The notes below the pieces were generated by a model. The model did no database searches and had not been told where the DNA came from. It saw only the letters and a program-made list of their open reading frames with translations. A program made the translations under genes and the position numbers. Positions 52,750 through 62,458 of a stretch of 64,000 nucleotides of DNA are shown here, one piece after another. Numbering within the stretch: the first letter of the stretch is position 1; each line of letters opens with the position of its first letter. This DNA comes from Mesotoga sp. Brook.08.105.5.1 (GTDB taxonomy: Bacteria > Thermotogota > Thermotogae > Petrotogales > Kosmotogaceae). Where the stretch lies: positions 56,830 through 120,829 of the forward strand of contig NZ_AYTW01000001.1 in assembly GCF_002752635.1 (NCBI RefSeq), given 5' to 3'.

Positions 52750-54321
52750 ATGAAGCGAAGCTTCATATTGATTTCACTAATGGTACTTCTTGTTGCAGCC
52801 ATGGGATTTGCTGCAACTCCAAAAGACACTCTTGTAATAGGCGCAAACACCGGTATTTTTATTACCATGGATCCTGCCGTTGCCTATGAGGTCTTTCCGA
52901 ACAAAATCGTCGCTGCCATCTATGCTCAATTAGTCAAGCTAGAGGCAATTGACGGCGTCATCGTTCCAGTCCCAGACATTGCCGAGAGCTGGGAGATTTC
53001 CGATGACGGACTTACCTACACCTTTAATATCAGGAAGGGAGTCAAATTCTCCAACGGTGATGCCCTAACAGCCGAGGATGTTCTCTTCTCTCTGAAGAGA
53101 CCAGTTGTTCTCGAGTCTGTTTCTGCGTGGTTCTTGGTCGATATCTTCGGCATAAACAAGGACAACGTGGACGAGAAGATAAAGCAGATCGACGATTACA
53201 CTGTGTCCATAACCTTGAACGCTCCTTATGCAGAAAACATCACACTTGGGATTCTATCCAACATGTTCACAGGTATCGTCAACAAAGACGTAGTCCTTGA
53301 ACACGAAGTAGATGGAGACCTTGGTGGCGCATGGCTTACAGATCACTCCGCTGGTGCAGGCCCATACGTTCTCGTTCAGTGGGAGAGAAACAACGTTATC
53401 CTTCTTGAAGCCAATCCGAATTACTACGGCGAACAGCCCCCTCTGAAGAGAATCATGATTAGAGACATCCCCGAAGCATCTAACCAGAGACTTCTTCTTG
53501 AAAGAGGAGACATCGATGTTGCCTGGGATCTTACGCCACAGCTGCTTGAAGAGGCCAAGAGAAATCCCGACATAGTTGAAGTCAAGGTTCCGGGACATTC
53601 AAACGAGTATCTCGCGATGAATGCTACCTGGGGACCCCTTGCGAACCCTAAGGTAAGAGAAGCCGTAAGGTTCTCGATCAATTACGAAGAGATCGTCGAA
53701 GACATTATGCTCAATAACGCTCTCCTAGTACAGGGGTTCATAAACAAGGGCTACTTCGGCTATGTGGAAGAAAACCCATTCTACCAGGATATCGAAAAAG
53801 CTAAGGCTCTTCTCGCCGAAGCAGGATACCCTGATGGATTCGAAGTTGAGCTTCTGACCAGCAATACTGACACGAGAAAGGCAGAGGCCGAGAAGATCCA
53901 GGCAGACCTGGCGCTTTCAGGAATAAAGGCCAATATAGTAATAATGCAGTCTTCTCAGATGTACGCCAAGTATCGTGCACAGGGTCATCAGATGATCATT
54001 GCCGGCTGGGGCAATGACTATCCCGATCCGGACAACCTTGCAATGGCTCATGCAAACTACAGGGCAAAACAGCTAGCGTGGAGAAATGCATGGTTCGACG
54101 ATTATGCAGCGACACTTTGTGAATGGGGTCAGATAGAACCCAATCCAGACAAGCGTGAACAAATTTACAAGGATCTTACAGAATACTGGTTCCATAATGG
54201 GCCTTTTGCGATGCTATACCAGACTGTAGAGTTCTGGGGAATTCGCAAAGAAGTCAAGAACTTTGAAGAAGCGGCTTTCGGCTACGGAATGCTGTTCGAC
54301 TTCACAAAGGTTTCTAAGTAA
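52750..54321 (+). CDS. Peptide ABC transporter substrate-binding protein (family 5)
   Basis: 523 residues: signal peptide (RSFILISLMVLLVAAMGFAA), then the family 5 core: PDIAESWEISDDGLTYTFNIRKGVKFSNGDALTAEDVLFSLKR, GAGPYVLVQWERNN and the C-terminal block IAGWGNDYPDPDN. It catches peptides in the periplasm for the Dpp-like permease. Start ATG 52750 behind AGGAGGTG; an upstream in-frame start at 52651 is inside the epimerase gene. The ligand is probably murein tri- or dipeptide, from its neighbours (inference). Confidence 0.95.
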   Translation: MKRSFILISLMVLLVAAMGFAATPKDTLVIGANTGIFITMDPAVAYEVFPNKIVAAIYAQLVKLEAIDGVIVPVPDIAESWEISDDGLTYTFNIRKGVKFSNGDALTAEDVLFSLKRPVVLESVSAWFLVDIFGINKDNVDEKIKQIDDYTVSITLNAPYAENITLGILSNMFTGIVNKDVVLEHEVDGDLGGAWLTDHSAGAGPYVLVQWERNNVILLEANPNYYGEQPPLKRIMIRDIPEASNQRLLLERGDIDVAWDLTPQLLEEAKRNPDIVEVKVPGHSNEYLAMNATWGPLANPKVREAVRFSINYEEIVEDIMLNNALLVQGFINKGYFGYVEENPFYQDIEKAKALLAEAGYPDGFEVELLTSNTDTRKAEAEKIQADLALSGIKANIVIMQSSQMYAKYRAQGHQMIIAGWGNDYPDPDNLAMAHANYRAKQLAWRNAWFDDYAATLCEWGQIEPNPDKREQIYKDLTEYWFHNGPFAMLYQTVEFWGIRKEVKNFEEAAFGYGMLFDFTKVSK

Positions 54322-54330
54322 TGTGTCCCC

Positions 54331-54354
54331 CGCCCCGTTCTCTTGAACGGGGCG
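54331..54354 (+). promoter_or_regulatory. Perfect GC hairpin between binding-protein and permease genes
   Basis: CGCCCCGTTC-TCTT-GAACGGGGCG, a 10-bp perfect stem ten bases after the binding-protein stop, followed by TATTCTTTCT. It may be a partial terminator or mRNA stabiliser that raises binding-protein levels. Confidence 0.75.
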
Positions 54355-54396
54355 TATTCTTTCTGAAAAATCAGATATTGATGCGGGGGTAATTCT

Positions 54397-55407
54397 ATGA
54401 ACTTCGGACAATTCTTACTCAGAAGACTATTCTTGATGGTCATAGTGCTTTTCGGTGTCGCCTGTATTGTCTTCTTTATAGCAAATGTAATACCCGCCGA
54501 CCCGGTTGGGGCTATTCTCGGGGGAAACGCACCGCCTGAGGCCGTTGATAGATTGAAGGCGAAGCTTGGATATGACCAACCACTTGCAATTAGATTTGTC
54601 AACTTCATTACCGGCGCGGTTAGAGGTGATTTCGGCGTTTCTTTGAAGACCTCGAATCCCGTCATGAAAGATATAATGAACTACTTCCCTGCCACGATGG
54701 AGCTTGCCTTAGTTGCGATAATCATCTCTATCTTTTTAGGTATTACTCTTGGAATATTGTCGGCCGTTCACCGTAACAAAGCTATAGACCAGTTTTCGAG
54801 AGTCTTTTCGATACTGGGTGTCTCTATGCCGGTATTCTGGATAGGACTTCTTCTTCTGCTTGTCTTCTACTTCAAGCTGGGATGGCTTCCCGGAAGCGGA
54901 AGGCTGGGCTTTTTTACCAACCCACCTCCGAGAGTTACGGGAATGTACCTGATAGACTCGATTATCGCCGGTCAGTGGGACACTTTCAAGGAAGCCTTGA
55001 TGCACATTCTTCTTCCTGCTTTTGTTCTAGGCTATAACGCTACGGCATCCATCGCAAGGATTACGAGAGCCAGTATGCTCGACGTACTGCGACAGGACTA
55101 CATAAGAACTGCAAAATCAAAGGGTTTGAGAAAGAACGTCGTAATTTATCGCCACGCGCTGAGGAATTCTCTGATACCAACCGTTACGATAATCGGGCTC
55201 GTCTTTGGAGGCTTGTTGGAGGGAGCCGTTCTTACAGAAACGGTCTTTTCTTGGCCAGGTCTCGGAAGATACATTACCACCGGAATGCTCTTCCTTGACT
55301 ATCCTGCAATAATGGGTGGTACTTTGTATATAGCACTTATTTACTCGATTGCGAATCTCATTGTAGATATTCTCTACGCTCTTCTCGATCCAAGGATGAG
55401 GATGTGA
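54397..55407 (+). CDS. dppB: Peptide ABC transporter permease, DppB type
   Basis: 336 residues. N-terminal FLLRRLFLMVIVLFGVACIVFFIANVIPADPV and the EAA region QDYIRTAKSKGLRKNVVIYRHALRNSLIPTV near residue 245 are typical. The end is VDILYALLDPRMRM, i.e. complete, unlike the broken DppB at 9943. Inner membrane; partner of the DppC encoded 5 bases downstream. Confidence 0.95.
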   Translation: MNFGQFLLRRLFLMVIVLFGVACIVFFIANVIPADPVGAILGGNAPPEAVDRLKAKLGYDQPLAIRFVNFITGAVRGDFGVSLKTSNPVMKDIMNYFPATMELALVAIIISIFLGITLGILSAVHRNKAIDQFSRVFSILGVSMPVFWIGLLLLLVFYFKLGWLPGSGRLGFFTNPPPRVTGMYLIDSIIAGQWDTFKEALMHILLPAFVLGYNATASIARITRASMLDVLRQDYIRTAKSKGLRKNVVIYRHALRNSLIPTVTIIGLVFGGLLEGAVLTETVFSWPGLGRYITTGMLFLDYPAIMGGTLYIALIYSIANLIVDILYALLDPRMRM

Positions 55408-55412
55408 TCTAG

Positions 55413-56285
55413 ATGGAAAAGACAGTAAAAGTATCTAAACCATTCATGGATGATTTAAAGCATACAGTCTTTCTCTGGAGAAAGAGCCGCCTCACGATGA
55501 TCGGATCGGCGATAATCCTGATATTCCTGCTCATGGCCGCCTTCGCGCCTCTGATCGCGCCATTCGATCCGGTCCAGCAAAATCTACAGAACAAGCTCCA
55601 GGCTCCCAGCTGGCAGCATCTCTTCGGAACAGATCAGTTCGGTAGGGACATCTTCAGCAGGGTAATTATCGGATCGAGAATCGCTCTGTGGATCATATTC
55701 CTGGTTTCGGTGATCAGCGGATCGATCGGTATCATAGTGGGTGTCACGGCAGGCTACTTTGGAGGGATTGTTGACGAAGTTCTCATGAGGATAACCGACA
55801 TGTTCCTAGCCTTTCCAAGTCTGGTGCTCGCCATGGCCTTTGCGGCTATGTTGGGGCCAAATCTGACAAACACGATAATTGCCATATCTGTTGTCACTTG
55901 GACAACTTATGCGAGGCTATCAAGGGCAGAAGCAACAAAAGTCAAATCACAGCCATACATTGAAGCTATACGTGCGGCAGGTGGTGGCAATCTCAGGATA
56001 ATGTTCCTTCACGTTCTACCGATGTGCATCTCTCCCGTTCTAGTTCAGCTGACCCTAAGGATGGGAACGATAATCCTCACCGCAGCAAGTCTCGGCTTTC
56101 TCGGATTAGGAGTTCAGCCCCCGACGCCTGAATGGGGAGCCATGGTTTCCGACGGCAGGAATTACCTGATAGACCAGTGGTGGATATCCACCTTCCCTGG
56201 AATATTCATCGCGTTTGTCGTCCTGGGATTCAACCTCCTCGGTGACGGAATAAGAGACATGCTCGATCCAAGGTTGAGGAGGTAA
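55413..56285 (+). CDS. dppC: Peptide ABC transporter permease, DppC type
   Basis: 290 residues. The N-terminal OppC-like segment LWRKSRLTMIGSAIILIFLLMAAFAPLIAPFDPVQ is followed by the block HLFGTDQFGRDIFSRVIIGSRIAL and the EAA loop SQPYIEAIRAAGGGNLRIMFLHVLP. It ends with DGIRDMLDPRLRR. Its length and blocks match DppC. The ATPase gene starts 4 bases further on. Confidence 0.95.
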   Translation: MEKTVKVSKPFMDDLKHTVFLWRKSRLTMIGSAIILIFLLMAAFAPLIAPFDPVQQNLQNKLQAPSWQHLFGTDQFGRDIFSRVIIGSRIALWIIFLVSVISGSIGIIVGVTAGYFGGIVDEVLMRITDMFLAFPSLVLAMAFAAMLGPNLTNTIIAISVVTWTTYARLSRAEATKVKSQPYIEAIRAAGGGNLRIMFLHVLPMCISPVLVQLTLRMGTIILTAASLGFLGLGVQPPTPEWGAMVSDGRNYLIDQWWISTFPGIFIAFVVLGFNLLGDGIRDMLDPRLRR

Positions 56286-56289
56286 TCTT

Positions 56290-57282
56290 ATGGAGCTGAA
56301 AGGAAAACTACTGGACGTATCCAACCTGAAGGTATCTTTCTACACATACAGGGGAGTCGTCCAGGCACTCAATGGTGTCGACCTCTGGATGGATTCCGGT
56401 GAGAGACTGGGAGTCGTCGGGGAGACCGGTTGCGGGAAGTCAGTTACATCTCTGGCAGTAATGCGATTGATAGAACAGCCCGGTGAGATTCAGGAAGGAA
56501 AAGTGATTTTCAATGGCACGAATCTCGTCGAACTCACCGAAGAGAAGATGAATCGGGTAAGAGGCGCCGAAATGTCTATGATATTCCAGGAACCACGTTC
56601 ATCGCTGAACCCGGTAATGAAGGTAGGCTATCAGATCGGTGAGTCAATAGCGAAATCCAAGAAACTCAAGATCAAGCACACCTACCCCGAGGTCAAAGAG
56701 ATACTACGCCTTGTCGGGCTTGATCCCGAAAGAGTTATGAACAGCTATCCACACGAACTCAGCGGTGGAATGTCTCAGAGAGTAATGATTGGCATGGGAC
56801 TTGCAAGTCATCCAAAACTGTTAATAGCCGATGAACCAACATCTGCTCTGGATGTTACCATTCAAGCTCAGATTCTTGAGTTGCTCGACGAACTGGCTAG
56901 AAAGATGGGGAACGCCGTCATGTTGATTACACACGATATGGGAGTCGTTGCGGAATTCTGTGACAAAGTACTTGTAATGTACGCCGGAAACTCGGTCGAA
57001 TATGCATCTACTGCCAGACTGTTCGAAAAGCCGTTACATCCTTACACGGGTGGTCTGCTTCAGGCGGTACCGAGAGTAGGAAGAACAGATGAACTCAAGG
57101 CAATAAAGGGAACTGTTCCCGATCTGGTGAACCCTCCTTCCGGTTGCCGATTCCACCCGAGATGTCCGCACTCGATGGATATCTGCAAAGTGGAAAGACC
57201 ACCATTTGTGGAGATCGAGCCCGATCATTACGTTGCCTGCTATCTCTTCGAAGGAAAGAGCGAGGTGAGAGAAGATGCCTGA
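56290..57282 (+). CDS. dppD: Peptide ABC transporter ATPase, DppD type
   Basis: 330 residues: Walker A GETGCGKSVTS (about residue 43), signature ELSGGMSQRVMIGMGLA, Walker B LLIADEPTSALDVT, then the oligopeptide-ATPase C-terminal cysteine cluster CRFHPRCPHSMDIC (Fe-S-like region of DppD/OppD). It overlaps dppF by 8 bases. Cytoplasmic, forms the heterodimeric motor with DppF. Confidence 0.95.
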   Translation: MELKGKLLDVSNLKVSFYTYRGVVQALNGVDLWMDSGERLGVVGETGCGKSVTSLAVMRLIEQPGEIQEGKVIFNGTNLVELTEEKMNRVRGAEMSMIFQEPRSSLNPVMKVGYQIGESIAKSKKLKIKHTYPEVKEILRLVGLDPERVMNSYPHELSGGMSQRVMIGMGLASHPKLLIADEPTSALDVTIQAQILELLDELARKMGNAVMLITHDMGVVAEFCDKVLVMYAGNSVEYASTARLFEKPLHPYTGGLLQAVPRVGRTDELKAIKGTVPDLVNPPSGCRFHPRCPHSMDICKVERPPFVEIEPDHYVACYLFEGKSEVREDA

Positions 57283-58240
57283 GACCTTAATCAAAATAAG
57301 AGGACTTAAGACTTACTTTCCGGTGAAGAAGTCGATCTTCTCGAAGAAGCTCTTTGTTAGAGCAGTAGACGACGTGAATATGGACATTCCAACGGGCTCA
57401 ACCTTTGCCGTGGTCGGAGAGTCTGGCTCGGGAAAGACGACTCTTGCAAGAACCATTCTCAGACTAATAGAACCGACTTCAGGTGAAATAGAATTCGAAG
57501 GAAAGGACATACTTGGACTCAAAGGCAGGGACCTGCTCGAAGTTAGAAGAAATATGCAGATCGTTTTCCAGGACCCATACAATTCTCTTCATCCCAGAAA
57601 GCTTATAAAGAACATAATTGGGGAAGGGATGAAGATTCATTTCAAGATCACCGACGTCGAAATACGAGACAGGATTGCGGCCGTTCTTAAAGAAGTAGGG
57701 TTGATAGACGATCACATGTACAGATACGCACATGAATTCTCTGGTGGGCAAAGACAGAGGATTGCATTTGCGAGAGCCATGGTTCTCAAACCGAAGTTCA
57801 TCGTTCTTGACGAACCTACATCGGCACTGGATGTCTCAGTTCAGGCAATGGTTCTGAAGATGATGAAGGAAATAAAGGTTCAAGAAAACCTGACGTATAT
57901 GTTCATAACACACAATCTATCCCTTGTGGATTACATCGCCGATAGAGTGGCCGTTATGTATGTCGGAGAAGTAGTTGAGATGGGAGACAAGAATACGATC
58001 TTCAAACATCCCTCTCACCCATACACTGATCTGTTAATGGCTTCCAACCCTGTCCCGGATCCGAAGTTCGTAAGGGAAAAGCGTTTGTTGAAAGGGGAGA
58101 TACCCAGTTCGATCAATCCCCCTTCCGGCTGTAGGTTCCACAACAGATGCCCCTTCGCAGACGAACGCTGCGCTAAAGAGGCCCCCGCTCTCAAGGAGAT
58201 AGGACCCGATCATCATGTGAGGTGTCACTATCCTCTCTAG
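57275..58240 (+). CDS. dppF: Peptide ABC transporter ATPase, DppF type
   Basis: 321 residues: Walker A GESGSGKTTLARTI, Q-loop MQIVFQDPYNSLHPRK, signature EFSGGQRQRIAFARAMV, Walker B FIVLDEPTSALDVS and the C-terminal cysteine cluster CRFHNRCPFADERC. Last gene of the epimerase-Dpp operon; a strong terminator follows at 58257. Confidence 0.95.
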   Translation: MPETLIKIRGLKTYFPVKKSIFSKKLFVRAVDDVNMDIPTGSTFAVVGESGSGKTTLARTILRLIEPTSGEIEFEGKDILGLKGRDLLEVRRNMQIVFQDPYNSLHPRKLIKNIIGEGMKIHFKITDVEIRDRIAAVLKEVGLIDDHMYRYAHEFSGGQRQRIAFARAMVLKPKFIVLDEPTSALDVSVQAMVLKMMKEIKVQENLTYMFITHNLSLVDYIADRVAVMYVGEVVEMGDKNTIFKHPSHPYTDLLMASNPVPDPKFVREKRLLKGEIPSSINPPSGCRFHNRCPFADERCAKEAPALKEIGPDHHVRCHYPL

Positions 58241-58256
58241 TTCTTGAGACTGATTT

Positions 58257-58286
58257 AAGGCATGTCTCTCAAGACATGCCTTTTTT
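58257..58286 (+). terminator. Terminator of the Dpp operon
   Basis: AAGGCATGTCT-CTCA-AGACATGCCTT stem with a TTTTTT run, 17 bases after the dppF stop. Confidence 0.92.
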
Positions 58287-58301
58287 GTGCAGGGAACCGT
58301 G

Positions 58302-59174
58302 CTACCCGACAACTTTTATCTTTGACTTCTGAACTATGAGTACCCCGAGAAGAATCGCACCCATTGCCAGGATCATGAGGAAGTTGATCTTTTCATCAAG
58401 GAAGATGGCTCCTAGTGAGACGGCAACCAGTGGATTTATATAAGCATAAGTACCCGCCTTCGTGGCCGGCCACTTCTGAAGAAGATATATATAACTGCTG
58501 TAGGCAATCAGGGACCCGAAAACAACGAGATAAGCAATTGCCAGAAGCGAGTTCATCGAGAACCTAACTCTTGAAAATTCACCAGTTATGCCCGAGACAA
58601 ACATAAGCCCCACACCACCTGCAAACATCTGAATCCCGATATTTGATACTATCGAACTGTTCCCCTTGAAGGTTTTTGACAGTACCGTTCCAGTAGACCA
58701 GAGGAAGCTGGCAGAGAGAAGCATAAGTATTCCTGGGATGTCGATAGAAATACCGTGTTCGGCCGGAACCAGAAGAAAGTAGACACCGAAAAAACCCAGC
58801 AGAAGTCCCGAAAGCGCCTTCAAAGTCAACCGTGTCGTTCTTATGAAAAAGTGCTCCAATACCCCGGCAAAGATCGGGATGGTAGCCATTATGAGAGAAG
58901 CAACGCCTGAATCAACCCACTGTTCGGCATAGACGACGAGTCCATTTCCACCAAGAAGCATGAAAAGACCAACCAGCCAAAGTCTAGAAAGCTCCGACTT
59001 GCTCGAAGGAAAGGAGTATCCTCGGACGACAGAGAAGACCAGCATAATAGAGCCCGCAATGAGAAATCTCACTCCGGCAAAGAACATAGGCGGCATGCCT
59101 TCAACGCCGATCTTTATCGCCAGATAAGTAGATCCCCAGAAGAAACTCACTAGAACGTACGCAAGTATGGCCAT
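58302..59174 (-). CDS. EamA-family (DMT superfamily) transporter
   Basis: 290 residues with ten hydrophobic segments in two EamA repeats: N-terminal LVSFFWGSTYLAIKIGVEGMPPMFFAGVRFLIAGSIML and C-terminal VFGSLIAYSSYIYLLQKWPATKAGTYAYINPLVAVSLGAIFLDEKIN. The pattern is that of RhaT/YedA-like metabolite exporters. Inner membrane; substrate unknown. ATG 59174 (behind GTGGAG) is preferred over TTG 59195. It is convergent with the Dpp operon across the 58257 terminator. Confidence 0.9.
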   Translation of the reverse strand: MAILAYVLVSFFWGSTYLAIKIGVEGMPPMFFAGVRFLIAGSIMLVFSVVRGYSFPSSKSELSRLWLVGLFMLLGGNGLVVYAEQWVDSGVASLIMATIPIFAGVLEHFFIRTTRLTLKALSGLLLGFFGVYFLLVPAEHGISIDIPGILMLLSASFLWSTGTVLSKTFKGNSSIVSNIGIQMFAGGVGLMFVSGITGEFSRVRFSMNSLLAIAYLVVFGSLIAYSSYIYLLQKWPATKAGTYAYINPLVAVSLGAIFLDEKINFLMILAMGAILLGVLIVQKSKIKVVG

Positions 59175-59195
59175 TCCATCTCCACTTCTCTTCAA

Positions 59196-59643
59196 AGCTC
59201 AACCTCATGCGTCCGAACAAAGCACGGAGTAATGATCGAATTATCCGACAACAAAAGATGAAAAACAATACGGCTTAGAAACTTTTGTGAAAAGAAGGGG
59301 CTATTCACGCAGCTCTGTTCACGGAAATACCTGGATCCAGCTGGACGATCCGAGGTCCTAGATATCAAGATAAGGCTGCAGGTGCTTCTCATAGACAGAA
59401 TACTGAGAGTTCTCACTGAAAAGAGACAATTAAGTGGCACATATTATCCGTTAATCTTTGGCCTCAGGGGCTGAAGGACAAGGCAACACACATAAACCTT
59501 CAACAGGAGAAGCTCTCTGATAAGCCTGGCAGTTGTAACCGTCTTCTGAGAAGTTGAACTGCATTCATCCATGCAGCCTTCTGATGGAAGAGAGCAAGCC
59601 GGCCACTGTTTAATCGAACTATGGGAATCAGCGAACGGTCGTA
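59196..59643. other. Intergenic stretch, no gene seen
   Basis: About 450 bases between the DMT gene and the alpha/beta hydrolase remnant. Open frames on both strands have no recognisable product and no good ribosome sites. No dispersed repeat core was found here. Confidence 0.4.
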
Positions 59644-60510
59644 CTACTTCAGAAAAGCAATCAACTGACCGGCGATCTTTTCCGGAAACTGATAGATAGC
59701 TCCGTGCCCTCCGTTACTAAGTCTCACGAGACATGAGTTTTCTATCGCTTCTGCGAGGATCAGAGAGTTCTTTGCGGGAACAATAATATCGTCCGTTCCC
59801 GTTATTATGATCGTTTCTGACTCGATCGACTTCAGTCTCTCGAAGGTTCCGCTCCAGCTGCCAGCGGCAGTGTACTGATCAGAAATTCATCTTTGCTCTC
59901 CACTCTCTTCCTGACTGGAGGAGCCCGTAAATCTCGCAGCGACCTCCAGATGAGCCAGGGTCCAGTCGGTGAGGAAGAGAACCTTCAAAAGCACCTCAGG
60001 ATCGCCCATGTTCTGGAGCATAGAGATCTCCTCATCCGAAGGAGGTATCGACTCGGATCCTCCGCAGCTTGTCGAGAGAAGGATGAGTTTACCTGTCAAC
60101 TCGGGATATTTTAGAGCGAACTCCTGCGCGATATACCCTCCCATAGACCAACCCATCACACTGACCTTTTCAGAACCGATGGTTCTGACAAGATCGGCTG
60201 CATCTTTTGCAAACGGCTCTATTGAAGGAGTTGCATTAGAAGTTGTCGATCTTCCGATCCCTCTGTTATCGAATACTATAACGGTGAACTCTTTTGAGAG
60301 TGCAGAAACAACATACGAATCCCAGCTCTCGAGGGGCGAACCATATCCTGCGATCATCAACAGAGGAGAACCTTTTCCAAAGACCTTGTATGCCATTCTT
60401 TTATCGCCGACCTGCACTTTCTTAACCGGAGCGGAATACAATTCAGGAACGTCTTGAGCGAAAAGCGATGCCGATAGAAGAGCAATTACGGCAAGAACTG
60501 AGTTTTTCAT
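59644..60510 (-). pseudogene. Exported alpha/beta hydrolase with a single in-frame TGA
   Basis: One frame of 289 codons from ATG 60510 (SD GGGGGATTGAG) to TAG 59644, broken only by TGA at 59887-59889. The product has a signal peptide (NSVLAVIALLSASLFA), oxyanion region LLMIAGYGSPLESW, FDNRGIGRSTT, nucleophile elbow SVMGWSMGGYIA, and, after the TGA, IIITGTDDIIVPAKNS (acid) and LSNGGHGAIYQFPE (His). It resembles the alpha/beta hydrolases that process peptides or lactones outside the cytoplasm. All catalytic residues survive, so the stop is recent or is read through. Confidence 0.7.
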
Positions 60511-60528
60511 CTCAATCCCCCCGTACAA

Positions 60529-60943
60529 ATAAACAACAGATTATACTCCAGGAACTATAACTGCAATCTCTTTCCTTCGACAGAATCGTGCGCTTCCCAC
60601 GCTTCACACAAAGAATGAATCCCGGAACTCGATTGTTTGCAGTGTATCTGTCTATAGCTATCGGGAAAGCAACCTTTCAATACCTTACCCAGTCTCGTCG
60701 CCTACACTTTCAAGTGTCATCGATGGGTCAACTATCTGGGTCATCGAGATCGCATCCGGGTCGCTTACAGCGGCCTATATCTAATCTAGCTCATAGATGT
60801 ACTGAACTTGGCCGTATTGGGATCGATTTTCAAATCCAGATCAGTCTATTCTCTGGTTGTTTCTTGTCTTTATCCAGATTTGACGTCAAACGATAACCAT
60901 TACTGAGCAACCGGGAGAAGCTTGGCTAAACAAATACCGCTCA
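60529..60943. other. Intergenic stretch, no gene seen
   Basis: About 415 bases between the hydrolase and aminotransferase genes. An open frame at 60588-60896 on the plus strand has no recognisable content. Nothing else found. Confidence 0.4.
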
Positions 60944-62164
60944 TTATTCTCTCCGGTATCTTTCAATGAGCTGTACCGTTCGTTTAATTGCCTCCACTGC
61001 AAAGTGATGATCTTGAGAGAAATTGATCCGAAAACTATTGGTAAACTGAGGGCCAAATTCCGTTCCGATTGTCACCGTAACATCGGCTTGAAATCTTAGG
61101 ATTTTCACAAACTCTCTCATGGTGACTCTCAACTCGGGAATTCTCACAAAAAGATAACTACCGGCTTCTGTTTTTCTGACTTTGACACCTTCCACGCCGT
61201 GAAGCAGTGCCACCAGATCATCTCGAATCCTTTGATGTGCACTTATTCGATCTTCCATCCATCCCTCTGGTTCGTTGAACCACGATGTAAGTACCGCTTG
61301 AGAATATCCTCCGGCCCGCAGAGAGACTATTGCCTGTAGTTTTTCCATTCGTGCAATGATGTTTTTGGAGCCAAAAGCAACTCCCAAACGATAGCCGCTT
61401 AAAGACTCTGTTTTGGATGGACCGATGATTGTGATTAGACTGACGGGTTTCGTGTCTTGGGCACACAGATGTGTATACACTCTGCCATCGAATATCTGTC
61501 TTGCATACAGTTGATCTGCGATAACTGATACATCATATTTCTTTGCAAGGAAAGCGATAGATCGAATCTCATCATACGAATAAATGACACCGGTCGGGTT
61601 ATTAGGATTGGAGAACAAGAAGACCCTAACACCAGTTTTGAAAGCATCTTCAAGCTCGGCTAAATTCAAACCGGCTCGTCTACCAGATTCCAGAAAATCC
61701 AATGCAACTGGAATGACTTCTCCATCGAAGAATTGCACCAGTTTTCTGTTGGCGAAATAGTCGGGCTCAACTATTGCAACCTTATCTCCACGGCCAATTG
61801 ACGATCCCATTGCCAGAAAAAGCGCCCCCTGGGTTCCCGGTGTAATAATGAGTTGCGTATCTGGAGAAATTGTAGTGTTGGTGAAAGCAGAAAGCTTTTC
61901 AGACAACCATTCTCGTATGTTGCCTCTTCCTTTGTACTCAGTATACGCTTGCTCACCGCCCAAGTGAACGCCTTCTACAAATGCATCTAATGACCCCGGG
62001 ATCGGTTCAAACGCATTGACATCCCCATGAGAAAAATCAACCGGTCTTCCGGTAATCTTCTCTCCTATCAGTCGAAGCCCCTCGCCATCTTGAAGAGTCT
62101 CCTGTCCAGGAGCGTTATCTACACCAAGCATTGAAAACTTTCCTATTAACTGATCCATCATCAC
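60944..62164 (-). CDS. PLP-dependent class I/II aminotransferase
   Basis: 406 residues of fold type I. Visible blocks: ITPGTQGALFLAMGSSIGRGD, IVEPDYFANRK, VFLFSNPNNPTGVIYSYDE (Asn binding the PLP ring environment), Asp-Tyr region SVIADQLYAR, Schiff-base Lys in IIGPSKTESLSGYRLGVAFG, and the carboxylate-binding Arg in FRINFS. The amino-acid substrate is not clear. ATG 62164 lies 7 bases behind AAGGA; an upstream TTG/ATG at 62203 gives an atypical N-terminus. Cytoplasmic, monocistronic. Confidence 0.9.
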   Translation of the reverse strand: MMMDQLIGKFSMLGVDNAPGQETLQDGEGLRLIGEKITGRPVDFSHGDVNAFEPIPGSLDAFVEGVHLGGEQAYTEYKGRGNIREWLSEKLSAFTNTTISPDTQLIITPGTQGALFLAMGSSIGRGDKVAIVEPDYFANRKLVQFFDGEVIPVALDFLESGRRAGLNLAELEDAFKTGVRVFLFSNPNNPTGVIYSYDEIRSIAFLAKKYDVSVIADQLYARQIFDGRVYTHLCAQDTKPVSLITIIGPSKTESLSGYRLGVAFGSKNIIARMEKLQAIVSLRAGGYSQAVLTSWFNEPEGWMEDRISAHQRIRDDLVALLHGVEGVKVRKTEAGSYLFVRIPELRVTMREFVKILRFQADVTVTIGTEFGPQFTNSFRINFSQDHHFAVEAIKRTVQLIERYRRE

Positions 62165-62458
62165 ATCGTCCTTCCATATGATATCGTTCCACACTCGGTT
62201 CACTCACAGACGCCCGATGCTTCAACGATCTGCCCATTTATAGAAATCACTCAAGATCCTCTTCAATAAAGAACCAACAGTACAAGCAAGTTCGGATTTC
62301 TTTTGCTATGACACTTCTCTTCTGGCGGAAATCTGCGGCTACATTTATCGAAGCTCTCCTCAATAAGAATGCATACTAATCCTGAAGAAAACCAAGAATG
62401 CCCTCATTTTATCATTTAGTAAATGAAATCGAAACTGCGGAAAGCCGTTGTCGTGGAT

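Noticed and set aside
59192..59440. 82-codon minus-strand ORF upstream of the DMT transporter
   Set aside because: No family resemblance and composition unlike the neighbouring genes; the stretch is reported as without gene.
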